Positions 47,009 through 55,889 of a stretch of DNA of 64,000 nucleotides are shown here, piece by piece. Under the pieces are notes generated by a model that was given only the letters and a program-made list of their open reading frames with translations, did no database searches and was not told the DNA's origin. The translations under genes were made by a program, and so were the position numbers. The DNA is taken from contig CAIQIR010000060.1 of NCBI GenBank assembly GCA_903871875.1, positions 1 to 64,000 on the forward strand. The letters are read 5' to 3'. The first letter of the stretch is position 1. Every line of letters starts with the position of its first letter. The stretch comes from an uncultured Schlesneria sp. Its GTDB lineage: Bacteria; Planctomycetota; Planctomycetia; Planctomycetales; Planctomycetaceae.

Positions 47009-48307
47009 TCAAGAGGCGGTGGTCGTCGGCTCAGCAGCTCTGAATTCACAAGGTTTTACGGCATGTCTATCAATGCCGGCTCCGCGAAGTAGTTCGGCAA
47101 ACCTTGTCGTCTGATGTTTTCGATCGTACTGCGCGACCGCTATCGATCGAGCCCGCAGTCCCATTGCTTGCAGTTCGCTACGATGTTCGGCACACCACCG
47201 AAGCTTTGCGGCTAAGGCAGGCGGATCTTCCGGAGAGATCGCGAATCCGATCTCCTGTTCCCGAATCAATCGAGCCAGTTCTGAATCCTCGGCCGTGATG
47301 GCCAATACCGGCGTTCCAGACGCCAGAATTCCATAAAGTTTACTGGGCATCAAACAATGATGAACTTGGGGATGCATGGAAATCAAATGCAGATCGGCGG
47401 CGCTCAAACTTTGTGCCAGTTCATCGCGAGGCTGATAGGGCAGAAAGCGAGTATTTTTCAGCCGTAATCGAGCGGCCTGGGTTTCCAAGTCGCGTCGCGT
47501 CGCTCCGTCACCGACCAACAGAATTTCAATCTCAGGTCGATCATGAATGAGAGCGGCGGCATTCAGGACATTGTCCAAATACTGTGACAGGCCCATATTG
47601 CCAGAATGCATGACGACGAATCGATCTTGAAGGCCTTCTCGATCGCGCAGTGCGTTTTGTTCCTTCACAGGAAAGACCGACGTAGTATCGACCCAATTTT
47701 CGACACAGCCAATTCGCGAGGAGTCCAATCCCCATTCCACCAAACGTGCTTTCATGTCCCCACTCAGCACGATAATCGCATCGGCATGGCGATAGGCCAG
47801 CGTCAGCCGCCATCTCAGAAACCTCGTCAGCCATCCCTCACGAACTTTCCCCAAAACGACGGCCACGTCGGGATAAAGGTCCTGCAAATAGACGATCAAG
47901 CGACAGCGGTACCACCATTTCAGCCACCTTCCGAGCAGCGGCAGCATGAACGGATCTGTTTCAACGACGACGACGTCGGCACGCGGCAATCGGAAGGCTC
48001 GCACGGTCGCGGCCACAAGAAAGCCGATCAGATTAATCGCTCGTCCTACGAGCCGGCGTTTTCCCCACTGCGGATGTCGAACGCGTTCGATGGTCACTCC
48101 ATTGTGACATTCCTGCGTGTGCTGACTGAATTTCTCGTTCTTGGGATTATGATTCGGTTGTCCGACAAGAACGGTGACTTCGAACTGACCGGCCAAATCC
48201 TCGCAAAGTTCGGTCAACAATTGTCCCGTCGCTTCCGCGTCGGGCCAATAGGACCGATTCAGAAACATGACGCGGAGCGACCGCCCCTGCAAATTTTCTT
48301 GATCCAC
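47009..48307 (-). CDS. Family 4 glycosyltransferase (WbuB-like)
   Basis: 432 residues. It begins VMFLNRSYWPDAEATGQLLTEL, a form typical of WbuB/WcaI-like GT4 enzymes. VVVETDPFMLPLLGRWLKWW is a membrane-contact segment, followed by YLQDLYPDVAV. The donor domain has VMHSGNMGLSQYLDNVL and VHHCLMPSKLYGILASGTPVLAI, which replaces the EX7E motif in this subgroup. It is the first transferase gene downstream of the NusG-like regulator. Confidence 0.88.
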   Translation of the reverse strand: MDQENLQGRSLRVMFLNRSYWPDAEATGQLLTELCEDLAGQFEVTVLVGQPNHNPKNEKFSQHTQECHNGVTIERVRHPQWGKRRLVGRAINLIGFLVAATVRAFRLPRADVVVVETDPFMLPLLGRWLKWWYRCRLIVYLQDLYPDVAVVLGKVREGWLTRFLRWRLTLAYRHADAIIVLSGDMKARLVEWGLDSSRIGCVENWVDTTSVFPVKEQNALRDREGLQDRFVVMHSGNMGLSQYLDNVLNAAALIHDRPEIEILLVGDGATRRDLETQAARLRLKNTRFLPYQPRDELAQSLSAADLHLISMHPQVHHCLMPSKLYGILASGTPVLAITAEDSELARLIREQEIGFAISPEDPPALAAKLRWCAEHRSELQAMGLRARSIAVAQYDRKHQTTRFAELLRGAGIDRHAVKPCEFRAAEPTTTAS

Positions 48308-48364
48308 CTTAATTTCGATTGTCCCGTTGAATATTCCGAGCCATCGCGCTCATTGACAAACAGA

Positions 48365-48988
48365 TCAGCTCAGTGACTCGACTTCGCAGTCTTCCAGCTT
48401 CACCAACGCACCTTGTTGTAGAAAGTTGACGGCCACAAACAGGTAGCTGGCGCTTTGGCGTTTCAGGATCACGCCTTCAACACCGATCAGCGGTCCCGAT
48501 TTAATCCGTACTTTGCAGCCTGGTTGAAGTTTGGCCTCGACGGAGAGCGGTGAACCAAGTTGGATCAGTCGCTGGATCTGGCGTAAGTCATGGGTCAGTT
48601 CTGGCCCATTTTTGACTTCAATTGTTTTGGTAATCAGATTGGTCTTCAAGGCACGATAGCGGTTAAAGCCATCGCTGTGCATGAAGAGATAATTCGTGAA
48701 GAGCGGCAGGTAAGACGTCCTGAGACGGCCTGCTGGTGAGCGAAAGCGGTGGGGAACGATCGGGCAATAAAACGAAATATCGAGCGCGATCAAGCTGCGC
48801 ATCAATTGCTTTTCTTGACGGGATCTCGTGTACACGGTCCACCAGCGATTCTCTTCATCCTGTTCCAAGTCATCCCGATCGAGAAGATCCTCGGGATAAA
48901 CATCTGCTTCGGCAGCAAGGATTGGCATTTCGCGAGTCGATCTGTTCAGATGATGAACGATAAAGAACGCAGCGCGGACTCCGTCCAC
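48365..48988 (-). CDS. NusG/RfaH-type transcription antiterminator
   Basis: 207 residues. After an acidic N-terminus of about 45 residues comes the NGN domain with WWTVYTRSRQEKQLMRSL, FYCPIVPHRFRS and YLPLFTNYLFMH. The C-terminal KOW motif is GCKVRIKSGPLIGVEGVILK. It is not the housekeeping NusG, which sits in ribosomal/secE loci, but the specialised type that rides on RNA polymerase through long polysaccharide operons and prevents early stops. It is transcribed just ahead of about 34 kb of same-strand genes. Start GTG 48988 is uncertain; ATG 48928 (Met21) would remove the acidic leader. Confidence 0.9.
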   Translation of the reverse strand: MDGVRAAFFIVHHLNRSTREMPILAAEADVYPEDLLDRDDLEQDEENRWWTVYTRSRQEKQLMRSLIALDISFYCPIVPHRFRSPAGRLRTSYLPLFTNYLFMHSDGFNRYRALKTNLITKTIEVKNGPELTHDLRQIQRLIQLGSPLSVEAKLQPGCKVRIKSGPLIGVEGVILKRQSASYLFVAVNFLQQGALVKLEDCEVESLS

Positions 48989-49426
48989 TTGGGTGACACA
49001 CCCGAATTACGATTTCCACAGAAATCGTGGTATGGCCTCGACTTTTTCTTCGGATTGACTCGTGTCTCCGGCGGAGGTTTTCCGCCGCCGAATTCCCCCA
49101 AACCGGTGATCCAGCGTGAGGTAATTTATTCTACTATGGACACCATTTTAAGGGTTGCCATTTCGATTCATTGCTCAATTAATTTAGGGAATTCCGGGGT
49201 CTCATGGCGACCGTACGGGTTATTTGGCGTCCTTCAACGGACCTCCTCCCGACGGAGTTTTCGTTGCAAGTGGAACCATCAGACCCCGCCTGAGGTTGTG
49301 ACTTTTGCCCTAGGATCGAATTCGAACACGACCCCGAATCTGTGGCTGAATTAAGCCCAGAGATTCAAACAGGCAACAGCCAAGGACGTCGAGAAGTGCC
49401 CCCGGCTGGTTATTTACCGCTGGCTG
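48989..49426. promoter_or_regulatory. Leader region upstream of the NusG/RfaH-like gene
   Basis: 438 bp without a gene separate the WecA-type gene from the antiterminator. On the minus strand the region carries a strong hairpin (49069-49087), a small GGGTG/CACCC hairpin right before the GTG start, and an AT-rich zone around 49120-49190 that could hold a promoter. No sequence matching the enterobacterial ops element GGCGGTAGCGTG was found. Confidence 0.45.
49069..49087. promoter_or_regulatory. 7-bp GC-rich hairpin in the antiterminator leader
   Basis: CGGCGGA and TCCGCCG form a perfect 7-bp stem around a 5-nt loop, about 80 bp before the start of the NusG-like gene. It may be a pause or recruitment signal for that protein, or a simple terminator of the upstream gene. 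The role is inferred from position only. Confidence 0.4.
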
Positions 49427-50977
49427 CTACCCCGCATTCGACTCGATCATCGTCGCGGAGACTTCCTGAGCACGTGGCCCCTGGATTGAGCTTAAATGGA
49501 TCTGATCACTCAGATGCATCTGGTCACTCAGCAGACTGGAAATCTGCATTTCAAATGGTTTCAGCCCTGCGATCAGTTCACCCATCCAACTGCAAATCGA
49601 ACCTTCCGTCGATCGGCCGGAAATTCGGAGTCGACCCACAGTGATCCGCCCCGCGATCAAGGGAATATCGGTCGTCCACTGTTGCCGTTCCGGTCCTCGG
49701 TCGCGGCGATTCCAATTTACATGATATTCCTCGTTGAGCGCGGGGAGATTCACATTCAATTGAACCGCGCACAGGTCAAAACGTTCTGCGTATTCCGTTA
49801 GTGTTTCCCAAAGTTCTTCCCAATCGCGCGTGCCCGTCAGTCGAGAATGCACCGGCGAGGATGTCGCACCAGTAACCTTGTTGGAATTAGGGAGTAACGT
49901 CGAAATAAGTGATTTAATCTTACCGCCCAGCAGCAGGCATTCCGCATAACCGAACAGGCGAGTGACCACCAATGTACCGAACACCGCAACCGCGCTGATG
50001 AACGCCATCCATTCGTTTTGTCGAGCCACGCTGACCAAGGCACCGAGCGCGGTTACGGCACAAAATGAACCGATCCAAAACAGAGTCATCTGGCCACTGA
50101 GGCCGCAGCGCAATAGGCAGTGATGAAGGTGGCCTCGATCTGTTTCGTAGATGCTGCGACCAGTCAATTTCCGCCGGATAATGGCCATGCCGACATCCAG
50201 AATCGGAATCGACCAAATTACTGTTGGGGCCATCAAGGCGACGGTTGCCGAGCCCTTGAACGAACTTCGAATTGCCAGCGCTCCCAACAACAGTCCAATC
50301 AACATACTGCCCGCGTCGCCCAGATAGATCGATGCCGGAGGAAGATTGTAAATCAGAAAGCCCAGGATGGCACCGCAAAGTGCCAATGCCATGATGGCGT
50401 CGGCTTCGTGGGCGGTCATCAGCGCCATTCCGGCAATCGCTAGGCACAGAATTGCACCAACGCTTCCCGCCAATCCGTCCAGCCCATCAATCAAATTCAG
50501 TGCGTTGATGGCACCGAGCAACCAGAACATCGTGAATGGATATGCCAGTAGTCCGAGTTCAATACTCCAGCCAAAGACCTGGACGTGTCTTACGACCAGG
50601 CCCGAACCTAATAGGATTGAGACTGCCAGAATTTGGCCTAACAGCTTGTGGCGACCCCGCAGGTGATAACGATCATCAAGCAGCCCGACTCCCACGATGA
50701 AAAATGACGCGACAGCCAATCCCAGGAAAAATGATGTGGGAGTCTGATTGAACACCCCTCTCAATATCGGAAAGGCAAAAATCGCCCCAATCAAACTCAA
50801 AAACGTGGCGATCAGGACGGCCACTCCACCACCCAACGCGATGGGTTGCGAGTGCAATTTACGTCGACCGTCTGGGCGATCGACAAATCCGGTTTGGAGC
50901 GCAACCCGTTGTACCAGCGGAGTCAGAACGCTCCCGCAAAGGTAACCGATCAACGGGACCAGAAAGAATTCGAGCAT
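49427..50977 (-). CDS. WecA/TagO/MraY-family glycosyl-1-phosphate transferase with C-terminal extension
   Basis: 516 residues. Residues 1-360 form the polytopic domain that moves a sugar 1-phosphate from a UDP-sugar to undecaprenyl phosphate, the first step of lipid-linked glycan synthesis. Seen are the Asp pair in GLLDDRYHLRGRHK, NALNLIDGLDGLAG, YLGDAGSMLIG and the HIIGLI-like His motif HLHHCLLRCG. This points to WecA/TagO rather than MraY. Residues from about 370 are soluble and not part of the family core, with RDWEELWETLTEYAERFDLC and a Trp/Arg-rich segment. It is the likely initiating enzyme of the locus. Confidence 0.92.
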   Translation of the reverse strand: MLEFFLVPLIGYLCGSVLTPLVQRVALQTGFVDRPDGRRKLHSQPIALGGGVAVLIATFLSLIGAIFAFPILRGVFNQTPTSFFLGLAVASFFIVGVGLLDDRYHLRGRHKLLGQILAVSILLGSGLVVRHVQVFGWSIELGLLAYPFTMFWLLGAINALNLIDGLDGLAGSVGAILCLAIAGMALMTAHEADAIMALALCGAILGFLIYNLPPASIYLGDAGSMLIGLLLGALAIRSSFKGSATVALMAPTVIWSIPILDVGMAIIRRKLTGRSIYETDRGHLHHCLLRCGLSGQMTLFWIGSFCAVTALGALVSVARQNEWMAFISAVAVFGTLVVTRLFGYAECLLLGGKIKSLISTLLPNSNKVTGATSSPVHSRLTGTRDWEELWETLTEYAERFDLCAVQLNVNLPALNEEYHVNWNRRDRGPERQQWTTDIPLIAGRITVGRLRISGRSTEGSICSWMGELIAGLKPFEMQISSLLSDQMHLSDQIHLSSIQGPRAQEVSATMIESNAG

Positions 50978-51219
50978 CGTGCGTAACCAATCTGCTGAAT
51001 GAATCGCCAGGATGAATTGCGTGAATGACTATGACCCGGATTTGGTCACATTTTTAAGGATGATTTGTTAATTTCGTGACAATCTCTCGATGAGGTTTCT
51101 GTGAAGATGATTTGGATTTTCCCATATATGGCCACCCATTAAACTGAAGCATGATGCCAAGTCGCAACGCTTCGGCAACATGAAGTTGCTTTCGTCGCAC
51201 ACCCGACAACCGGCCTTTG
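50978..51219. promoter_or_regulatory. AT-rich upstream region of the WecA-type gene
   Basis: 242 bp between two minus-strand genes. It is more AT-rich than its surroundings and contains the 10-bp palindrome CCATATATGG at 51122-51131. A promoter for the WecA-type gene and the genes beyond is plausible here, but no clear -35/-10 pair was found. Confidence 0.35.
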
Positions 51220-53997
51220 TCATTTTGATCGAGCTTTCTCAATTGTCGCCGGCTTTCCCTGCTCGGCGGCTAACTTCTCCTGCAAGTCACGGACCATTGC
51301 CTGTAGCCGCTTTTGTTCGGGGGCAATCGCCATGCAGGTCTCCGCTTCTCGCAGCGCCCACATGATACCCTTATGCTTCAGCAAAATCCGCGTCAGCTCC
51401 ACTCGCCATTCGATCTGAAATGGAGATAACTCGAGGGCCTCGCGATATTCTCGAATCGCTTCATCTGACTCTCCAAGAAGCATTTGCGCTTTTCCGAGAC
51501 AGTATTTTCGAGTGGCTTCAGGCAGCCCGGCAGAGGGTGTCGCAAGCACTTGGATGGCTCGACTTGCCAGTTGATCCCGGCTAGCTTGCGTCGCTTTTCC
51601 TGCGTAGGCGGGAACTAACTGCAGCAGTAATTCGCCAGAATTCGGGATGACGAGCTCCATTTCCTCGTCCAGGGTGAGCTTCGTCGAGATTGATTGGTGG
51701 ATTTCCAGCAGGTAGCGGGAGCTCATTTCTAAAGATTTTCTCCAACAGGCAAACGCAAAATCGTTCAATTCTGCAGAATAAGCGAGTTGTCCTACCTCGA
51801 AATAAGCCGTTGGATTCATGGGGGCCAGGACCAGCGTACGTAGCAGTTGCCCTTCCCCGCTCCGTCGTTCGGAATCGACAACAAAGGAAATCATGGCCAA
51901 CAGTTGACTGATATCAGGGGCCAGAGGACAAGCGGCTTGGGCCGCAATCAGCTCTTGATAGGCCGGGACAAGGGTTTCTTGGATGATCGGCGATTCCATC
52001 ACCATTTCGATCCGCTCGATTTGCGCCGTCTTTTCCCAGGCATTCACCTGCTGATAAAGGAAGATGGGATGAGTCTGCAGCCACAGATCTTCTGGTGGCT
52101 GCCCAGGTTGCTCAGACTTTGCAGTTTGAAATTCTTTCAACCGAAACTGAAAGATCAACAACTCCGCTAGCGTCAGATGCGCATCCGGATCGTCGGGGTA
52201 ATTGGAGATGGCCGACTTGAGTTGGCCGATCAGACGCACCACTGACTCCTCGTCCAATGCGTCTGAAGAATCCAGTTTTGGTAAGCTTCGCGAGATTGCG
52301 TGAGTCTGCGCCGCGGCATTCACTTCACGCAACCCTCCGACGCCAAAAATCAAAACGGCGATTCCCATCGCTGGGATCGTCAACGAAGGGACTAAAGTCG
52401 GTACCCTTAGTCCCCAAATTCCTGGTCGAAATCGCTTTAATGTTAATAACAAAGCTGCTCGACCTGCGACAGCACCGAACAACGCCGCCAGAGCCAGCAT
52501 ATTCGCCGGTACTATGAGGCCGAAGTCGAAGCAGGCGCTGACGGTTTGACTGATAATCGCAAACAGCCCGGCCAATCCGACCGGGTCGAATGCCGATCGA
52601 GCCAAAAGAGCTCCGACGGCAACGACCAACATCAGCAGGCCCAGGACGACAATCACCGCGCCCGTCACACCACCTTCGACGAGCCACTCAATAAATTGGT
52701 TGTCGGCGTGGTAAAAACGTTTGTGTGAGATTTCGGTATGTGACTGATATGGAAGGTAGGCAAATTGGTAGGTTCCCAATCCCGTACCTGTCACGGGAAA
52801 ATCAGAGACGATGTTGATTGCATCTCGCCAATGAGCCCAGCGACCGTCACTGGTGATGTCGTCAACAGATCCTGTCTGGATCCACTGGGCCCAGCGTTGC
52901 TGAATTCGATCGCCAAGGCCAGCCCAGGCAATCAATCCGCCGCAGATCAGGGCCACCCCTAAAACAAACGCCAGGACCGATGGACCCCGGAACCGGCTGA
53001 TCCATAGGGTGGTGATCAAAGTCGCGACGGCGAGCGCCACCCAGCCACCGCGCGACATCGCCAGCACAACGCCAGTCGTGTTCAGTATGACGAACAGTCC
53101 CGCCCCCAACTGGAACGCGGACACCTCGCTCAGCAGACTGAAAAAATTTGCGAACGAGTATCGCCGGATTTTCCGACGGTGATCCGGCCTCAACAAGGGG
53201 TGATCGCTCGGTAAGTCCTCCCAAAACGATTTCGAAATTGTTGCCGCCATCAAGCCCAAAGACGCAGCCAGGCAAATCCCCAAATATCCCGCGGCATTAT
53301 TGCGATTAATGAACGATGAAAACGGGAGTCCGCCACGAGTGAGCGGGAAGGTCCAAAAAAGTTTGCCGTTCCAACTGAGTTGTTGGCAGATTCCAAAAAA
53401 TGACAGTGCGGCACCGTTCAGAGCTAGTACACCCCAAAGCCAAGCCTGTGCTCGAGGTGTCGCAAATAATTGCACGGCCAGAAAGAAAGTGGCCAGAGCG
53501 ATCAACAATCGTTGCATTTCGAATCGTGTCGCGACAGGGGCAATACTTTGCTCTGTTTGCAGCGAATGGATCAATGAGCGGGTCGCAAGTCTCTGGCGTT
53601 CAGCGACATCAGTGGATTCAGAGATCGTTGATTCGATCGCTTTTTGAATTGAGTCGGCTGAGCGAACCTGTGAACCGGCACTCAGCTGATACTGGCCAAG
53701 AGCGAGAGCGGCCAGCAGAGGAATCACGGCCAACGGCAGGCATTTCACCTTGAGGCCGGTGGTGAACACTTGCCAGATGGCCGACAGTAGCCAAACCGCC
53801 AAGGCGGCGAGAACGCCGACATGAAGTCCGAACTGGATGTTGGTATAAACCCCACCGAACATCCAGGGAGCCGCGACCAGTACTGTGAGCAAGCACAAGC
53901 GAGCCAAACCGTCCAGCAGCTCGACAAACGTCGAACGCGGCGGCTGCAATGACAATTTGTCATTAGCGGTGGTCGGCTTCAGCGCTGGAGTCGACAT
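51220..53997 (-). CDS. O-antigen ligase/polymerase (Wzy_C) with TPR-like C-terminal domain
   Basis: About 925 residues from ATG 53997 (the frame opens at 54057). The first 560 residues are polytopic. The Wzy_C core is FSSFINRNNAAGYLG, GRWAHWRDAINIVSDFPVTGTGLGTYQFAY and HADNQFIEWLVEGGVTG, with the Arg and His expected for this glycan-transferring family. The last 330 residues are soluble and helical, with TPR-like segments such as YCLGKAQMLLGESDEAIREYREAL and HLTLAELLIFQF. Sequence alone does not tell whether it ligates the finished polymer to a lipid or protein, or polymerises repeats. It is one of the first genes of the locus. Confidence 0.88.
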   Translation of the reverse strand: MSTPALKPTTANDKLSLQPPRSTFVELLDGLARLCLLTVLVAAPWMFGGVYTNIQFGLHVGVLAALAVWLLSAIWQVFTTGLKVKCLPLAVIPLLAALALGQYQLSAGSQVRSADSIQKAIESTISESTDVAERQRLATRSLIHSLQTEQSIAPVATRFEMQRLLIALATFFLAVQLFATPRAQAWLWGVLALNGAALSFFGICQQLSWNGKLFWTFPLTRGGLPFSSFINRNNAAGYLGICLAASLGLMAATISKSFWEDLPSDHPLLRPDHRRKIRRYSFANFFSLLSEVSAFQLGAGLFVILNTTGVVLAMSRGGWVALAVATLITTLWISRFRGPSVLAFVLGVALICGGLIAWAGLGDRIQQRWAQWIQTGSVDDITSDGRWAHWRDAINIVSDFPVTGTGLGTYQFAYLPYQSHTEISHKRFYHADNQFIEWLVEGGVTGAVIVVLGLLMLVVAVGALLARSAFDPVGLAGLFAIISQTVSACFDFGLIVPANMLALAALFGAVAGRAALLLTLKRFRPGIWGLRVPTLVPSLTIPAMGIAVLIFGVGGLREVNAAAQTHAISRSLPKLDSSDALDEESVVRLIGQLKSAISNYPDDPDAHLTLAELLIFQFRLKEFQTAKSEQPGQPPEDLWLQTHPIFLYQQVNAWEKTAQIERIEMVMESPIIQETLVPAYQELIAAQAACPLAPDISQLLAMISFVVDSERRSGEGQLLRTLVLAPMNPTAYFEVGQLAYSAELNDFAFACWRKSLEMSSRYLLEIHQSISTKLTLDEEMELVIPNSGELLLQLVPAYAGKATQASRDQLASRAIQVLATPSAGLPEATRKYCLGKAQMLLGESDEAIREYREALELSPFQIEWRVELTRILLKHKGIMWALREAETCMAIAPEQKRLQAMVRDLQEKLAAEQGKPATIEKARSK

Positions 53998-54222
53998 TGG
54001 GGATTGGGAAGACAATGCTCCCACCTGGAGCGGTTTTAGAAACGAAGCGAGTATCATGTCACGCCACAGAGAAAAAACAGCCTCTGACCGGCGAACCGCA
54101 CTGTGCCCTTCGGTTCGATAACCATCAATACACGATGGCCAAGAGCAGCCATCGTGTTTGAAGCCAAATCATTCCAAATTCATTGATTCAATTTGGCTCT
54201 AATCGTCAGGATTGCCCTAGCG

Positions 54223-55497
54223 TTATTGATTTGGGCTGGCCGCATTGTTGTTCTTGCTGCCGAGGCCTGCGAGGCCTGCCAAGCCGGCTAGACCGGCCAA
54301 CGCGCCCAAGCCTCCGGCCCCACCCCCAGCTCCGCCACCACCCGTACCGCCACCACCAAATCCGCCCCCAGCGGGTTGCTGCTGCGGTTGGTCTGGTTCT
54401 GGGTTTGCAGCTGGCAGGTCGCCAGCTGGCACCCCATCACCGGATGGCGGAGTTCCCTGACGTCGTGCCGCCTTCACTTGTTTTACCGCCAACCGCGATG
54501 CGGTGCTGACAGTGCCTGATGATTGGCCGCCATCCGCTTCAACAATGACTCCAATAGCGGTGAACGCCGGTTTTGGACCGTTCGTCACGGCGAACAGAGA
54601 GTACTGACCCGGCACCAATCCCCGGGCCATGAACGAACCTTCGTGATCAATTTGGAATTGACCTCGAATGGCACCTCGTTGAATCAGATAGACCGATGCG
54701 CCCACCGCCAGACTTCGTTCACCACTGGCGAAATCCAGAGTGTTGAAACGGAATGTCGCTCGGTTATCCGCACCAATCGTAATGATTTGTGTTTGCAATG
54801 GAGCCGGCGATGACTCGATGTTGGAGCTTTGGCTGACCGAATGTGCCATGGGCTTCTGTTGTTTTTGGCGTGGCAGCTTGGCGGCGGGCGTTTCCCCTGT
54901 CACCAGGCGGCTGATCAACTTGTTGACCACTGCAACATTAGCGGGGTGCACGACCGTCGCGTCAATTTGAAGTGCTGAGACGGCCGAACTGCCTGCGGCG
55001 GCGTCACCGGTTTCTGCGTAAGGGTGAACAACCAGACCGCTCGCGAAGAAACCATCGGCTCCCGTCGCAATCATCGAATAGACGCCTGGGGTCAACCCCT
55101 CGACTTGGAACACCCCACCTGGTCCTGGCTTGCCTTCCGCCACAACGCTTCCACGTTGAATGAATTTCACGCTGAGCTTTTCTGCCGGGACATGTGCTCC
55201 CGAAATCGTGTCACTGATATTCAGCCGACCCGTCAACAATCCATCTTTCGCCAGCCGAACACCCAAGTTCTGAGCTGTTGTATTTCGCACGTTCCGAATG
55301 GAAGGAACTTTTTCCTGCAGTGGCGAACGAAAGTCATCGGCAATCGCGGGATCTTGTTCCACAATCGTTGGTGAATTCGATGGTTCTCGGTCGTCCGCCA
55401 TGGCGGTCACCGCACCGACAAAACCACTGATCCCCAATGAACCGAATACCAATGCGCTTGCTATCAGTGTCGAGAACGTAATCTGCATTCGTTTCAT
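54223..55497 (-). CDS. Secreted protein with carboxypeptidase-regulatory-like repeats and Gly-rich C-terminus
   Basis: 424 residues from ATG 55497, set by GGAGG eight bases upstream. A signal peptide (TLIASALVFGSLGISGF...AMA) is followed by two beta-sandwich-like repeats. Each has a form like LSVKFIQRGSVVAEGKPGPGGVFQVEGLTPGVYSM or VYLIQRGAIRGQFQIDHEGSF...GLVPGQYSLFAV, like the transthyretin-type CarboxypepD_reg fold. The C-terminus is Pro/Gln rich and ends in a Gly-rich stretch with four AGL units. I know no function; a structural or surface role next to the polysaccharide genes is suggested. Confidence 0.75.
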   Translation of the reverse strand: MKRMQITFSTLIASALVFGSLGISGFVGAVTAMADDREPSNSPTIVEQDPAIADDFRSPLQEKVPSIRNVRNTTAQNLGVRLAKDGLLTGRLNISDTISGAHVPAEKLSVKFIQRGSVVAEGKPGPGGVFQVEGLTPGVYSMIATGADGFFASGLVVHPYAETGDAAAGSSAVSALQIDATVVHPANVAVVNKLISRLVTGETPAAKLPRQKQQKPMAHSVSQSSNIESSPAPLQTQIITIGADNRATFRFNTLDFASGERSLAVGASVYLIQRGAIRGQFQIDHEGSFMARGLVPGQYSLFAVTNGPKPAFTAIGVIVEADGGQSSGTVSTASRLAVKQVKAARRQGTPPSGDGVPAGDLPAANPEPDQPQQQPAGGGFGGGGTGGGGAGGGAGGLGALAGLAGLAGLAGLGSKNNNAASPNQ

Positions 55498-55889
55498 TTC
55501 CAGATCCTCCAAATCATTTACACAGGATGACTGAAATAGAATTCAGTTCAGATCCCCATGAACAATACCAGCTGATCAATTTAAGGCTCGGGGGCTCCCC
55601 CGCAGCCAACCATAACTCACAAACCTTGCCCATCTTTCCAAATCGTTCGGCGGGACACAAGTAATATTTCCAAAATGCAAATGGAATTTCTTTTTTTCGC
55701 TGAAATATTATTGGCCTCGATCCGACGGCAGTGCGATGTTGTTCACCTGCCGTTTTGTAACGTGGATTCCGTCGAAAACCATCGTTCCAAGTGACATTTG
55801 ACGTTCTCCGTCTGCGTTGCCACACTGGCCCATGCACTCGGCGTTCATTTGCCCTCGAAGATTCGGATTGTTTTCCTGAGGTTCCCTTG
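55498..55889. promoter_or_regulatory. Divergent intergenic region
   Basis: 392 bp between the Gly-rich secreted protein (minus) and the beta-propeller protein (plus). It contains a T-run with AAATATTATT around 55690-55715, which is AT-rich and could hold promoters for both sides, and the hairpin at 55585-55607. No coding sequence was recognised. Confidence 0.4.
55585..55607 (-). promoter_or_regulatory. GC-rich leader hairpin
   Basis: GGCT-CGGGG-GCTC-CCCCG-C-AGCC folds into a 5-bp GC stem with a 4-nt loop, extended by a 4-bp stem past a one-base bulge. On the minus strand it is followed by TTAAATT, and it lies about 90 bp before the secreted-protein gene. It could be an attenuator or mRNA-stabilising structure. 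Confidence 0.4.
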
